From Clostridium sp. (GTDB taxonomy: Bacteria; Bacillota; Clostridia; Lachnospirales; Lachnospiraceae): DNA of 64,000 nucleotides. Under the pieces are notes generated by a model. The model was not told the DNA's origin, made no database searches, and was given only the letters and a program-made list of their open reading frames with translations. The DNA lies in contig JAETQD010000004.1 in NCBI GenBank assembly GCA_021770825.1, forward strand, positions 62,001-126,000, read 5' to 3'. A program made the translations under genes and the position numbers. Positions 17,706 through 25,336 of this stretch are shown here, piece after piece. Position 1 is the first letter of the stretch; each line of letters starts with the position of its first letter.

Positions 17706-18065
17706 ATGCTAAAATATAGGAAGAATAAAAAAATGCTGTATCAGTATGTGGAGGAAAACAGGGAAGCTTTCAAAAAATTTGATTCTGTGGAAATGACGGC
17801 TGCGATGGTTCTTTTGGGAGAACAAAAACGGCTGGCTCAGAGGATGAAAGAGAATGAGGAAGAGGTGTTTGACATGTGCGAAGCCATTGATGAGCTGATT
17901 GAGGATGGAAGGCAGAAGGGCAGAAAGGAAGGCAGATTGGCGGGACAGTCTCGGATCAATCTTTTAAACCAGAAGCTGAAGGCAGACGGAAAAATGGAGG
18001 AGTTTCTTTGTTCCATTGACGACCCCGAATACCAGAAAAAACTGTTGGAGGAATACGGGCTCTGA
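17706..18065 (+). pseudogene. C-terminal remnant of an Rpn/PD-(D/E)XK nuclease-transposase family protein
   Basis: The frame encodes 119 residues, very rich in Lys and Glu, ending in the tail typical of clostridial Rpn-like recombination-promoting nucleases (DGRQKGRKEGRLAGQSRINLLNQ, then a short FLCSIDDPEYQKKLLEEYGL end). Complete members are about 250-330 residues with the nuclease domain in front. That domain is missing, and no ribosome site precedes the ATG. It lies in the intergenic space between the pyroglutamate cluster and the rplM promoter. It is best read as the broken end of a transposase-like gene. Translation from an internal start cannot be excluded. Confidence 0.5.
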
Positions 18066-18122
18066 TGGGCGGAAAAATCCTGTATCTACGGGAAAAAATG
18101 CACTTTTTTGGAGAAAAAACAG

Positions 18123-18151
18123 TTGACACACCCGACATAGTATAATATAAT
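18123..18151 (+). promoter_or_regulatory. Strong sigma-A promoter of rplM-rpsI
   Basis: Consensus TTGACA (18123-18128) and TATAAT (18146-18151) are separated by exactly 17 bp. A second TATAAT overlaps at 18141 but has too short a spacer. Confidence 0.85.
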
Positions 18152-18159
18152 GTATAACT

Positions 18160-18240
18160 GTGACATCGGTAAAAAATACTGTTGCCAAAGCCCCGGAAGC
18201 AGTGTTTTACGATATAGGAACAATGATTAGTTAAGTACAA
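18160..18240 (+). ncRNA. Candidate L13 ribosomal protein leader
   Basis: The roughly 95-nt untranslated leader of rplM contains a hairpin with arms at about 18172-18186 and 18195-18208, in which ACTGTT-CC pairs with GG-AGCAGT across one G/A mismatch. The loop is AAAGCCCC. Firmicute rplM genes often carry an L13 leader in this position that is thought to mediate autoregulation. The assignment rests on position and hairpin shape only. Confidence 0.5.
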
Positions 18241-18255
18241 ACAGGAGGTCAACCC

Positions 18256-18690
18256 ATGAAGAGCTTTATGGCTAGTCCAGCAACAATTGAAAGAAAATGG
18301 TATGTAGTTGACGCTACGGGATATACATTAGGACGTTTAGCATCTGAAGTAGCTAAAGTTTTAAGAGGAAAGAACAAACCGATCTATACTCCTCATATGG
18401 ACTGCGGCGACTACGTTATCGTAGTAAACGCTTCCAAGGTAAAAGTAACAGGTAAGAAGTTAGATCAGAAGATTTATTACAGCCACTCCGATTATGTAGG
18501 CGGCATGAAGGAAACCACATTAAGAGAAATGATGGAGAAGAAGCCGGAGAAGGTAGTGGAGTTAGCAGTTAAGGGTATGCTTCCCAAGGGACCGTTAGGA
18601 AGAAGCATGATTACAAAGCTTCATGTATATGCAGGCGCTGATCATGAGCAGGCAGCTCAGAAGCCGGAAGCTTTAGAAATCAAATTTTAA
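18256..18690 (+). CDS. rplM: 50S ribosomal protein L13
   Basis: This 144-residue protein is a component of the large ribosomal subunit. It has the L13 signatures [29 protein letters not shown] and [36 protein letters not shown], and ends with [38 protein letters not shown] lies 7 bp before the ATG. It forms an operon with rpsI. Codon use (TTA Leu, GTA Val) differs from the GC-richer neighbours upstream, as expected of a highly expressed gene. Confidence 0.98.
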   Translation: MKSFMASPATIERKWYVVDATGYTLGRLASEVAKVLRGKNKPIYTPHMDCGDYVIVVNASKVKVTGKKLDQKIYYSHSDYVGGMKETTLREMMEKKPEKVVELAVKGMLPKGPLGRSMITKLHVYAGADHEQAAQKPEALEIKF

Positions 18691-18716
18691 TCGAGGTCTG
18701 AAAGGAGGAAATCATA

Positions 18717-19109
18717 ATGGCTAACGCAAAATTCTACGGAACAGGAAGAAGAAAAAAATCTATCGCTAGAGTATATCTTATCCCGGGTACAGGAAATATC
18801 ACCATCAATAAGAGAGACATTGATGAGTACCTTGGACTTGAAACCTTAAAGCTCATCGTTCGTCAGCCCCTTGTTGCTACTGAGACAGCAGACAAGTTTG
18901 ACGTTGTTGTAAACGTACGCGGCGGTGGATTTTCCGGTCAGGCCGGAGCAATCAGACATGGTATCTCCAGAGCTCTGCTTCATGCAGATGCTGAGTACCG
19001 TCCGGTATTAAAGAAAGCCGGATTCTTAACAAGAGACCCGCGCATGAAAGAAAGAAAGAAGTACGGTCTCAAAGCTGCACGTCGTGCACCGCAGTTCAGC
19101 AAACGTTAA
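18717..19109 (+). CDS. rpsI: 30S ribosomal protein S9
   Basis: This 130-residue small-subunit protein has the S9 features [35 protein letters not shown] at the start and the basic tail [25 protein letters not shown], which reaches the tRNA in the P site. It follows rplM by 26 bp with its own AAGGAGG site and is ended by a terminator. Confidence 0.98.
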   Translation: MANAKFYGTGRRKKSIARVYLIPGTGNITINKRDIDEYLGLETLKLIVRQPLVATETADKFDVVVNVRGGGFSGQAGAIRHGISRALLHADAEYRPVLKKAGFLTRDPRMKERKKYGLKAARRAPQFSKR

Positions 19110-19123
19110 TCGTATGCTCATTC

Positions 19124-19158
19124 AAACCTCTCAGGGATTTCCCTGGGGGGTTTTCATT
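19124..19158 (+). terminator. Intrinsic terminator after rpsI
   Basis: Stem AAACCTCTCAGGG (19124-19136) pairs with 19141-19153, including two G-T pairs, around a 4-base loop and runs into TTTTCATTTTTT. Confidence 0.85.
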
Positions 19159-19168
19159 TTTTCATAGG

Positions 19169-19197
19169 TTGATTTTCTGATTCTTTCGTATTAAGAT
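19169..19197 (+). promoter_or_regulatory. Sigma-A promoter of greA
   Basis: TTGATT (19169-19174), 17-bp spacer, TAAGAT (19192-19197), 29 bp before the greA start. Confidence 0.5.
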
Positions 19198-19225
19198 AAA
19201 AAGATAAGGAAACAGGAGGTATGAC

Positions 19226-19729
19226 ATGTACAACGAGCTTACGAAGAATGACATAAAGAAAATGGAAGAGGAGATTGAATACAGGAAGCTGGTGGTCCGC
19301 AAGGAGGCCATTGAGGCCGTGAAGGAGGCCAGAGCCCAGGGCGATCTCAGTGAGAACTTTGAATATTATGCGGCGAAAAAGGACAAGAATAAGAATGAAA
19401 GCCGGATCCGGTATCTGGAGAGGATGATAAAAACAGCGAAGGTAATTTCTGATGATTCCAAGGAGGACGAAATCGGCCTGTACAATACGGTGGATGTGTA
19501 TTTTGAGGAGGACGATGAGACCGAAACCTATAAGATTGTAACCACAGTCCGGGGAAATTCCTTGAAGAACCTCATAAGCTCCGAATCTCCCCTGGGAAGG
19601 GCTCTTTTAGGGCACAAGGTGGGAGACAGGGTCCACGTACAGATCAATGAGAAGGCGGGCTATGATGTGATTGTAAAGCATATTGAGAAGACAGTAGACG
19701 ATGGAAGCGATGCATTGAGAAGCTTTTAA
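19226..19729 (+). CDS. greA: Transcription elongation factor GreA
   Basis: This 167-residue protein rescues backtracked RNA polymerase by stimulating transcript cleavage. The N-terminal coiled coil (residues 1-75) carries the tip motif GDLSENFEYYAAKKDKN with the acidic residues needed for cleavage. The C-terminal globular domain contains SPLGRALLGHKVGDRVHV. The variable linker and the acidic EEDDETET segment are slightly longer than in the commonest GreA. It is preceded by its own promoter and an AGGAGGT site; the 2HCT transporter follows 30 bp later. Confidence 0.9.
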   Translation: MYNELTKNDIKKMEEEIEYRKLVVRKEAIEAVKEARAQGDLSENFEYYAAKKDKNKNESRIRYLERMIKTAKVISDDSKEDEIGLYNTVDVYFEEDDETETYKIVTTVRGNSLKNLISSESPLGRALLGHKVGDRVHVQINEKAGYDVIVKHIEKTVDDGSDALRSF

Positions 19730-19759
19730 AGTGAGAAAGCCTGGATGGAGGAGCGGATG

Positions 19760-21031
19760 ATGGAGAAGAAGAGTGACATCAAAATACTGGGGATGCCCCT
19801 GTATCTGTACGGGATTGTATTTCTGCTGACGGCAGCCTGTATGTATACCGGCTGTATTCCCAAAAGCCTGGTGCCTGCGTTTCTGGTGCTGATGGTGATT
19901 GGGGAAGGGCTGAACACCATAGGAAATACAGTTCCTGTGGTGAAGACGTATCTGGGCGGCTCGGTGATCTGTATTCTGGGTGCGGCTTTGATACAGGCCC
20001 TGGGGCTGATTCCCCAGCAGACCTTTGAAACCATGGACTATTTTGTCAACGACAGCGGATTTTTGATTTTCTATATTGCTGCTCTGATCACAGGAAGTCT
20101 TTTCAACATTGACAGAAATCTTCTTCTCAGGGCCACAGTGAAGCTGCTTCCGGTGGCCGTGATTTCCCTGGCTGTCGGAATTCTGACCTCCGGACTTTTT
20201 GGAATTCTTCTGGGAGACGGTTTCTTTAACGGAATTCTTTATCTGGGGGTTCCCATGACCAGCGGCGGTATGACTGCGGGAACAGTGCCCTTATCCAGCA
20301 TCTATTCCCAGGCTCTTCAGGTGGATGCCTCGGAGGTTCTCACGAAAATGGCGCCTGCCACCGTGCTGGGAAACTGTGTGGCCATCGTGTTCGGCGGTCT
20401 TTTAAATAATTTTGGGCGGAAACATCCGGAACTTACAGGAAACGGAATGCTGGTGAATGACGGAAAACCGGTGAAAAAGACACCTCCCATGAAGCCCACC
20501 TCTGCGCTCTTATGTACAGGCATGGTCATTTCCTTTGCCTTTTACCAGTTGGGGGCGCTTCTGCATCGCTATGTGACCATCATCCCCACCTATGCCTGGA
20601 TGATTATTGCAGTGGTGGTGGTCAAGGGGACGGGAATCATGTCCGATGAACTGGAGGATGCGGCCAGGGAATGGGGCCAGTTTGCCATCCATAGCTGGAC
20701 GGCTGCCGCCCTCACCGGAATCGGATTTACATTGATTGATTTGAATACTATTTTAAAGACCATGACATTGCTTTATCTGGTGGCTGTGGTGGTTGTTGTT
20801 GCAGTCATCACTTTGACAGCGGCTGTTCTGGGAAAGCTTGTGGGCTTTTATCCTCTGGAATCTGCCATTGCCGCCGGAATGTGTACCACCAACATGGGCG
20901 GTTCCGGAAATGTTGCTGTATTAAGCAGTGCCCATCGCATGGAGCTGCTTCCCTTTGCACAGATCGTCACAAGATCCTGCGGGGCCCTGATGCTGACCTT
21001 GGGAGGCATTCTGGTGCAGCTTGTGAAATAA
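19760..21031 (+). CDS. 2-hydroxycarboxylate transporter family permease (CitS/MaeN-like)
   Basis: This 423-residue membrane protein belongs to the 2HCT family, which moves citrate, malate or lactate with sodium or protons. The two family motifs are present: GVPMTSGGMTAGTVPLS near 160 and AAGMCTTNMGGSGNVAVLSSAHRMELLPFAQIVTR near 375, with the GGxG re-entrant loops and the substrate-binding Arg at the end. Three in-frame starts are clustered. The ATG at 19760 has 6-bp spacing from GGAGGAG (19747-19753) and is chosen. Substrate not determined. Confidence 0.88.
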   Translation: MEKKSDIKILGMPLYLYGIVFLLTAACMYTGCIPKSLVPAFLVLMVIGEGLNTIGNTVPVVKTYLGGSVICILGAALIQALGLIPQQTFETMDYFVNDSGFLIFYIAALITGSLFNIDRNLLLRATVKLLPVAVISLAVGILTSGLFGILLGDGFFNGILYLGVPMTSGGMTAGTVPLSSIYSQALQVDASEVLTKMAPATVLGNCVAIVFGGLLNNFGRKHPELTGNGMLVNDGKPVKKTPPMKPTSALLCTGMVISFAFYQLGALLHRYVTIIPTYAWMIIAVVVVKGTGIMSDELEDAAREWGQFAIHSWTAAALTGIGFTLIDLNTILKTMTLLYLVAVVVVVAVITLTAAVLGKLVGFYPLESAIAAGMCTTNMGGSGNVAVLSSAHRMELLPFAQIVTRSCGALMLTLGGILVQLVK

Positions 21032-21035
21032 AGAA

Positions 21036-21070
21036 ACGGCCGAAGACACCGGTTTGGTATCTTCGGCCGT
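21036..21070. terminator. Bidirectional terminator between convergent genes
   Basis: An 11-bp perfect stem (21036-21046 with 21060-21070, ACGGCCGAAGA) lies between the transporter and the converging flavodoxin gene. T-rich flanks lie on the minus-strand side. Confidence 0.75.
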
Positions 21071-21076
21071 GTGTGT

Positions 21077-21583
21077 TTAAATAAACGTCTGGCTCCAGGC
21101 TTCCAGAGCCTTGAAATCGTCCTCATTGGGATGACAGACAGCGGCATCATATTCTGCCAGCATCTTTTTGGCGGCAGCATCGTCGGGATTGGCGGCCAGA
21201 CGCGCCTCAAATTTTGCTTTGGCCTCCGGCTTCATTTTTCCCTGACACATGAAGCCCGGAATCACAGTATTGCTGACCGGAACATCGGCGGTAGCAGCCT
21301 TTAAGACTTCTTTAAAATATTCAGGATCGGAACCAAAGCCGGCAGTTCCAAAAAGAACAACGGTTTTGTGGTTGAGCTTTTTTAAGAACACACGGGTTTT
21401 GGAATCACAGCTTCCCTTGTCGGTCCAGAAACCAACGAAAATCACCTCTGCATCGGCCTCCAGAGCCTCTCTGGACGTTTCTCCGAAGTAAACACAGGAT
21501 TCTTCTGGAAGCAGAGTATGTAAGCGGTCTGCAAGGGCTGCTGTATTTCCTGTCATACTGCTGAATACGATGGAATGTTTCAT
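21077..21583 (-). CDS. Flavodoxin family protein
   Basis: This 168-residue protein has a flavodoxin-like FMN phosphate loop (FSSMTGNTAALADRL, residues 7-21), followed by the typical VIFVGFWTDKGSCDSKTRVFLKKL and VVLFGTAGFGSDPEYFKEV segments. It differs from classical electron-transfer flavodoxins by a C-terminal extension (KFEARLAANPDDAAAKKMLAEYDAAVCHP). Homologues of this form occur in gut clostridia. A redox partner role is likely, but the partner is not shown. It lies 18 bp after the M42 peptidase on the same strand. Confidence 0.75.
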   Translation of the reverse strand: MKHSIVFSSMTGNTAALADRLHTLLPEESCVYFGETSREALEADAEVIFVGFWTDKGSCDSKTRVFLKKLNHKTVVLFGTAGFGSDPEYFKEVLKAATADVPVSNTVIPGFMCQGKMKPEAKAKFEARLAANPDDAAAKKMLAEYDAAVCHPNEDDFKALEAWSQTFI

Positions 21584-21601
21584 TGAAACCCCTCCCTTAT
21601 A

Positions 21602-22693
21602 TTAAAAACTTTTAATAATGCCTTCATTCATGGATTTTACAATTTCCACAGCCAGACGGACGGTGGCCTCAAAATCATAGTAGGAGGCAATTCCGTGAAC
21701 CGAATGGATGTAACGGACCGGAACGCCGATGACGATGGTTGGAATTCCATCTAAGGAGGTGTGAATGATGGCGCCGTTGTTGCCGCCGCCCTCCCGTACG
21801 GATGCCTGGGCCGGAATGCTTAAGGCGTCAGCCAGATCCAGGGCATAGCGCTGGTACCTTGGGCTGCAGATGATGGATTTATCCATGTAGCGGAGCATGG
21901 GGCCTTTTTTGAAGGCTGTCTGGACCGCATAGGGCTCTGTAAAGGTATCGTCCGCAGGACAGCCTTCAAAGCAGATGGCAATCTGCGGTTTTACACGGTT
22001 TACAGCCACATGGATTCCGCGCTCTCCGATCTCTTCCTGGGAAGAGAGAACGCCCACCAAATCCACATCCAGGTTTTCGTCCTGGAGGCGGTGCAGGGTC
22101 TCAATGAGGGCGGCACAGCCAATCCGGCAGTCAAAGGCTTTTCCGAACATGAGATCATGCTGCTCATCGTATTCCATGGTTACATCAGGAGCCACAGGCT
22201 CACCAATGCGGATTTTAAAGTTATCCTTTGCATCCTGGGCGCTTACAGCTCCAATATCAATGGAAAGAGCAGAAATATCGGAGGCGCCGGAGGAGGCTTT
22301 TTCGGAAGCACTCATGAAGTGAACCGGCTTTGCAGCGATAATGCCGGGAATCCAGCTTCCCTCCGCATTGCGGACCAGGACCTTGGAGGAGGCTAAGGAG
22401 CCCACATTCCAGCCGCCCAGGGCAACGAAGCGGAGTGTTCCGTTGGGACGGATGGAATGGACCATGAAGCCCACTTCATCGCTGTGTGCGTCCAGCATGA
22501 ACACCGGCTTGTTTCCGGTGTTGCTTTTCCGGTACATATAAAAATTTCTCAGACAGTCTTCTTCCACATCAAAGCCGCTGCCAATATGTTTTCTGGCAGC
22601 AAGGACCGTCTCGTCTTCAAAGCCGGACGGTCCCTTTGCGTTGGAAAAATCTGCAATCATCTGAAGTGTTTTCTGATTTGCTTGATTCCCCAT
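21602..22693 (-). CDS. M42 family metallopeptidase (glutamyl aminopeptidase-like)
   Basis: This 363-residue protein belongs to the M42 family, whose large complexes trim peptides in the cytoplasm. Visible are the first metal motif DAHSDEVGFMV near 68, the bridging Asp in FDCRIGCAAL near 185, the catalytic Glu pair in LSSQEEIGERG near 215, an acidic ligand in CFEGCPADD near 240 and the final His in RYIHSVHGIAS near 330. The usual DNRxGC motif reads DCRIGC here, a conservative variation outside the metal Asp. Confidence 0.9.
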   Translation of the reverse strand: MGNQANQKTLQMIADFSNAKGPSGFEDETVLAARKHIGSGFDVEEDCLRNFYMYRKSNTGNKPVFMLDAHSDEVGFMVHSIRPNGTLRFVALGGWNVGSLASSKVLVRNAEGSWIPGIIAAKPVHFMSASEKASSGASDISALSIDIGAVSAQDAKDNFKIRIGEPVAPDVTMEYDEQHDLMFGKAFDCRIGCAALIETLHRLQDENLDVDLVGVLSSQEEIGERGIHVAVNRVKPQIAICFEGCPADDTFTEPYAVQTAFKKGPMLRYMDKSIICSPRYQRYALDLADALSIPAQASVREGGGNNGAIIHTSLDGIPTIVIGVPVRYIHSVHGIASYYDFEATVRLAVEIVKSMNEGIIKSF

Positions 22694-22716
22694 AAAAATA
22701 ATCCCCTTTCCCTTTA

Positions 22717-22875
22717 TTAAACTTCTTTAAACTGGTCTTTGCCTACGGAGCATAAGGGGCATTCCCAGTCTTCCGGCAGGTCTTCCCACTTGGTGCCCGG
22801 CTCGATTCCGTTGTCGGGATCGCCAACTGCCTCATCATAAACGTAACCGCAAACTTCGCATTCATATTTTTTCAT
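22717..22875 (-). CDS. Rubredoxin
   Basis: A 52-residue gene lies in the gap between the peptidase and the flavodiiron protein. It has both iron-binding motifs, C6-x-x-C9-G and C39-P-L-C42, and the rubredoxin core with Tyr-Tyr-Asp spacing and the [20 protein letters not shown] segment. AGGAGG sits about 8 bp before the ATG on the minus strand. Rubredoxins pass electrons to flavodiiron proteins; here the FDP gene lies directly upstream on the same strand, so the pair is a probable O2- or NO-reducing unit. Confidence 0.95.
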   Translation of the reverse strand: MKKYECEVCGYVYDEAVGDPDNGIEPGTKWEDLPEDWECPLCSVGKDQFKEV

Positions 22876-22934
22876 GTTTTTGTCCTCCTTAATTTAAGTG
22901 TTAGTTAAATGTATTTTATCCATTTCCCCGGGCA

Positions 22935-24137
22935 TTATGATAATGACTGGAAAATGGAATCTGCCATGGCAGAAATGGAAGCTTCCTGATCGTCTTTTAA
23001 GGAAGATTTAATGGTAACTCCCTCTTCCAGAACCTGGATATTCTTTAAGGAAGAAAGAGCTTCCTTCATATGCTTTCCGGATACAGGGGCCCATGTGCCG
23101 TTTTCCATAAATGCAACGGTACGGTTCTGGATGTTGTGGGCCACAAGCTGGTGCAGCAGGGTATCCATGTTGCAGAAAATTCCATTATTGTAGGTAATGG
23201 ATGCGAACACCAGGTTGGAGCAGCGGAAGGCATCGGCAATGATGTAGGACGGATGGGTTTTGGAAACATCGTATACGGAGAGGTTGGCAACTCCTTTTTC
23301 AGCCAGCTTTGCAGCCAGGAGGTCCACGGCATTTTCTGTATGGCCGTAAACGGAAGCGTAGGCCAGTACCACGGACTTCTCCTCCGGCTCATAGGAGCTC
23401 CACTTTGAATATTTGTCAAGGAGCCATGGAATGTCCTTTCTCCACACAAGGCTGTGGAGCGGGCAGATCATGGAAATGTCCAGGCCGGAAGCTTTCTTTA
23501 ATAAAGCCTGTACCTGCATTCCGAATTTTCCAACAATGTTGGTATAGTATCTTCTGGCTTCGGGAAGCCATGCACCCTTATAATCAATTTCATCGGCAAA
23601 AAGATTTCCGTCAATGGCACCGAAAGAACCAAAGGCATCAGCAGAGAACAGAATTTTTTCTGTCTTTTCATAGGATACCATAACCTCCGGCCAGTGTACC
23701 ATGGGAGCCATCACAAAGGTAAGCTCATGGGAACCGAGAGAAAGGGTATCTCCCTCCTTTACAGGAGTTACATGCCTGTCCACGTCAAAGTCAAAGAACT
23801 GCTTCATCATACCGGCTGCCTTGGCTGTGCAGACGATTTTGACATCGGGGTAGCAGTTCACAACGTCAATGATGGAAGCGCAGTGGTCCGGCTCCATGTG
23901 GTTCACAATCAGATAATCCAGAGAACGGCCGTTTAAAACCCCACGGATATTTTCTAAAAACTGGTGGGTGAATGCAGCATCGGCTGTGTCAAATAAGGCA
24001 CATTTCTCGTCCATTAATAAGTAGGAGTTGTAGGATACTCCCTTGGGAACCGGGTATACGTTCTCAAACAGGGCAATTCTCCTGTCGTTGACACCAACCC
24101 AGTACAAAGAATCTGTAAGTTTTCTGGCACAATTCAT
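22935..24137 (-). CDS. FprA/flavodiiron protein (A-type flavoprotein)
   Basis: This 400-residue flavodiiron protein reduces O2 to water and/or NO to N2O and so protects anaerobes. The beta-lactamase-like domain (1-250) has the diiron ligands in VNHMEPDH near 80 and the later His motifs MVHWPE and CPLHSLVWR. The flavodoxin domain begins near 255 with VVLAYASVYGHTENAVDLLA. An in-frame start eight codons upstream lacks a ribosome site, while ATG 24137 has GGAGG at about 7 bp. Rubredoxin follows on the same strand, and a promoter lies just upstream. Confidence 0.93.
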   Translation of the reverse strand: MNCARKLTDSLYWVGVNDRRIALFENVYPVPKGVSYNSYLLMDEKCALFDTADAAFTHQFLENIRGVLNGRSLDYLIVNHMEPDHCASIIDVVNCYPDVKIVCTAKAAGMMKQFFDFDVDRHVTPVKEGDTLSLGSHELTFVMAPMVHWPEVMVSYEKTEKILFSADAFGSFGAIDGNLFADEIDYKGAWLPEARRYYTNIVGKFGMQVQALLKKASGLDISMICPLHSLVWRKDIPWLLDKYSKWSSYEPEEKSVVLAYASVYGHTENAVDLLAAKLAEKGVANLSVYDVSKTHPSYIIADAFRCSNLVFASITYNNGIFCNMDTLLHQLVAHNIQNRTVAFMENGTWAPVSGKHMKEALSSLKNIQVLEEGVTIKSSLKDDQEASISAMADSIFQSLS

Positions 24138-24172
24138 TGTGTTCCTCCAATCTAAAATCAAACGTCAACTAC

Positions 24173-24201
24173 ATTGTAAATTGTTGTCAGCAGGATTTCA
24201 A
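24173..24201 (-). promoter_or_regulatory. Promoter of the flavodiiron/rubredoxin genes
   Basis: On the minus strand TTGAAA (24196-24201) and TACAAT (24173-24178) are separated by 17 bp, 36 bp before the FDP start. Confidence 0.6.
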
Positions 24202-24221
24202 GCTATTTTTGGGAAAAAAGG

Positions 24222-24250
24222 TTGACATTTCTCAGACAGGGCCGTATAAT
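24222..24250 (+). promoter_or_regulatory. Consensus sigma-A promoter for the Cys-rich protein and ZIP transporter
   Basis: TTGACA (24222-24227) and TATAAT (24245-24250) with a 17-bp spacer. It is divergent from the flavodiiron promoter and lies 21 bp away from it. Confidence 0.8.
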
Positions 24251-24261
24251 GCACCTAAAAT

Positions 24262-24276
24262 TGATAGCTGTTATCA
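24262..24276. promoter_or_regulatory. Candidate Fur-type operator
   Basis: The 7-1-7 palindrome TGATAGC-T-GTTATCA lies 11 bp after the -10 box, over the start of transcription. It matches 10 of the 14 defined positions of the Firmicute Fur consensus TGATAAT-N-ATTATCA and extends one more pair outward. It precedes a FeoB-associated type protein and a metal transporter, so iron regulation is plausible. PerR or Zur recognition is an alternative. Confidence 0.55.
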
Positions 24277-24324
24277 ATATTGTGCTTCCGGTAAGGGCGG
24301 AATGGATGAATTTGAGGTGGTTGT

Positions 24325-24492
24325 ATGGGGCTTGCAGATCTGGTGGTTTTACTTTTCATCGCCGTTTTGGCCTGTTTTGTAATTCGGTATATGAGAAAGC
24401 AGAAACGGGAAGGAAAGAGCTGCTGCGGCTGCACAGGCTGTTCTGGGTGCTCAAAGGAGCCGGGCTGCTGCGGATTGGAACATATGGATTAG
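24325..24492 (+). CDS. FeoB-associated Cys-rich membrane protein
   Basis: A 55-residue gene encodes one N-terminal transmembrane helix (LADLVVLLFIAVLACFVIRYM), a short basic stretch, and a tail with eight cysteines after residue 32 arranged as CCGCTGCSGC and CC. This is the form of the small Cys-rich proteins usually found behind feoB, where they are thought to assist ferrous iron uptake. No feoA or feoB is present in the window. It follows a perfect promoter and a Fur-like site, with GAGGTGG just before the ATG. Confidence 0.85.
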   Translation: MGLADLVVLLFIAVLACFVIRYMRKQKREGKSCCGCTGCSGCSKEPGCCGLEHMD

Positions 24493-24505
24493 AAATTTTG
24501 CTTTG

Positions 24506-24537
24506 CCGGACCTCCGTTTGTGATGTCCGGTTTTATT
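24506..24537 (+). terminator. Weak hairpin with T-rich tail before the ZIP gene
   Basis: CCGGAC (24506-24511) pairs with GTCCGG (24525-24530), followed by TTTTATTT. It may be a partial terminator setting the ZIP transporter level below that of the Cys-rich protein. Confidence 0.5.
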
Positions 24538-24556
24538 TGTTAAGGAGGAACCATAT

Positions 24557-25336
24557 ATGGGAAATATTATTCTGGGCATTATGATACCGTTTCTCGGTAC
24601 CGCAGCCGGAGCCGGCTGCGTGTTCTTTTTGAAAAACGGAATCCGCCCTCTGGTGCAGAAAGCTCTGCTGGGGTTTGCCTCCGGTGTCATGGTGGCGGCA
24701 TCGGTCTGGTCTCTTTTGATTCCGGCCATGGACATGTCGGAGCACATGGGAAAGCTGGCCTTTCTTCCGGCAGCAGTGGGATTTCTTTTGGGAATCGGTT
24801 TTTTGCTGCTTCTGGACCGGGCCATTCCCCATCTGCACATGGGCTGTGAGGTGCCGGAGGGACCTGCCTGTGCTCTTAGAAAGAGCACCATGCTGATTCT
24901 TGCAGTGACCCTTCATAACCTGCCGGAGGGCATGGCTGTGGGTGTGATGTTTGCGGGAATGCTTTCAGAAAACAGCGGAATCACCGCCGCCGGAGCCTTT
25001 GCCTTATCCATCGGTATTGCCATCCAGAATTTTCCGGAGGGAGCCATCATTTCCATGCCGTTAAAAAGCGAAGGCCTGGGAACCAATAAGGCCTTCGCTC
25101 TTGGAGCTTTATCTGGAATTGTGGAGCCCATAGGGGCTCTTGCAACGGTTCTTTTATACCGGGTAATTGTTCCCTTCCTTCCGTATCTTCTGGCCTTTGC
25201 AGCCGGAGCCATGATCTATGTGGTGGTGGAAGAGCTGATTCCGGAATCCGCCGGAGGAGAGCACTCCAATATCGGAACCATCGGGTTTGCCGCAGGCTTT
25301 ACGATTATGATGATTCTGGATGTGGCTCTGGGCTAG
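24557..25336 (+). CDS. ZIP family metal transporter
   Basis: This 259-residue protein has about eight helices and the two ZIP signatures that form the metal path: HNLPEGMAVGVMF in helix 4 near 118 and QNFPEGAIISMPL in helix 5 near 158. The end, VVEELIPESAGGEHSN, is also typical of the GufA/ZupT group. Zinc or ferrous iron import is the known family function. The upstream iron-type operator and Cys-rich protein favour a link with iron, but the metal cannot be read from the sequence. AAGGAGG precedes the ATG. Confidence 0.9.
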   Translation: MGNIILGIMIPFLGTAAGAGCVFFLKNGIRPLVQKALLGFASGVMVAASVWSLLIPAMDMSEHMGKLAFLPAAVGFLLGIGFLLLLDRAIPHLHMGCEVPEGPACALRKSTMLILAVTLHNLPEGMAVGVMFAGMLSENSGITAAGAFALSIGIAIQNFPEGAIISMPLKSEGLGTNKAFALGALSGIVEPIGALATVLLYRVIVPFLPYLLAFAAGAMIYVVVEELIPESAGGEHSNIGTIGFAAGFTIMMILDVALG

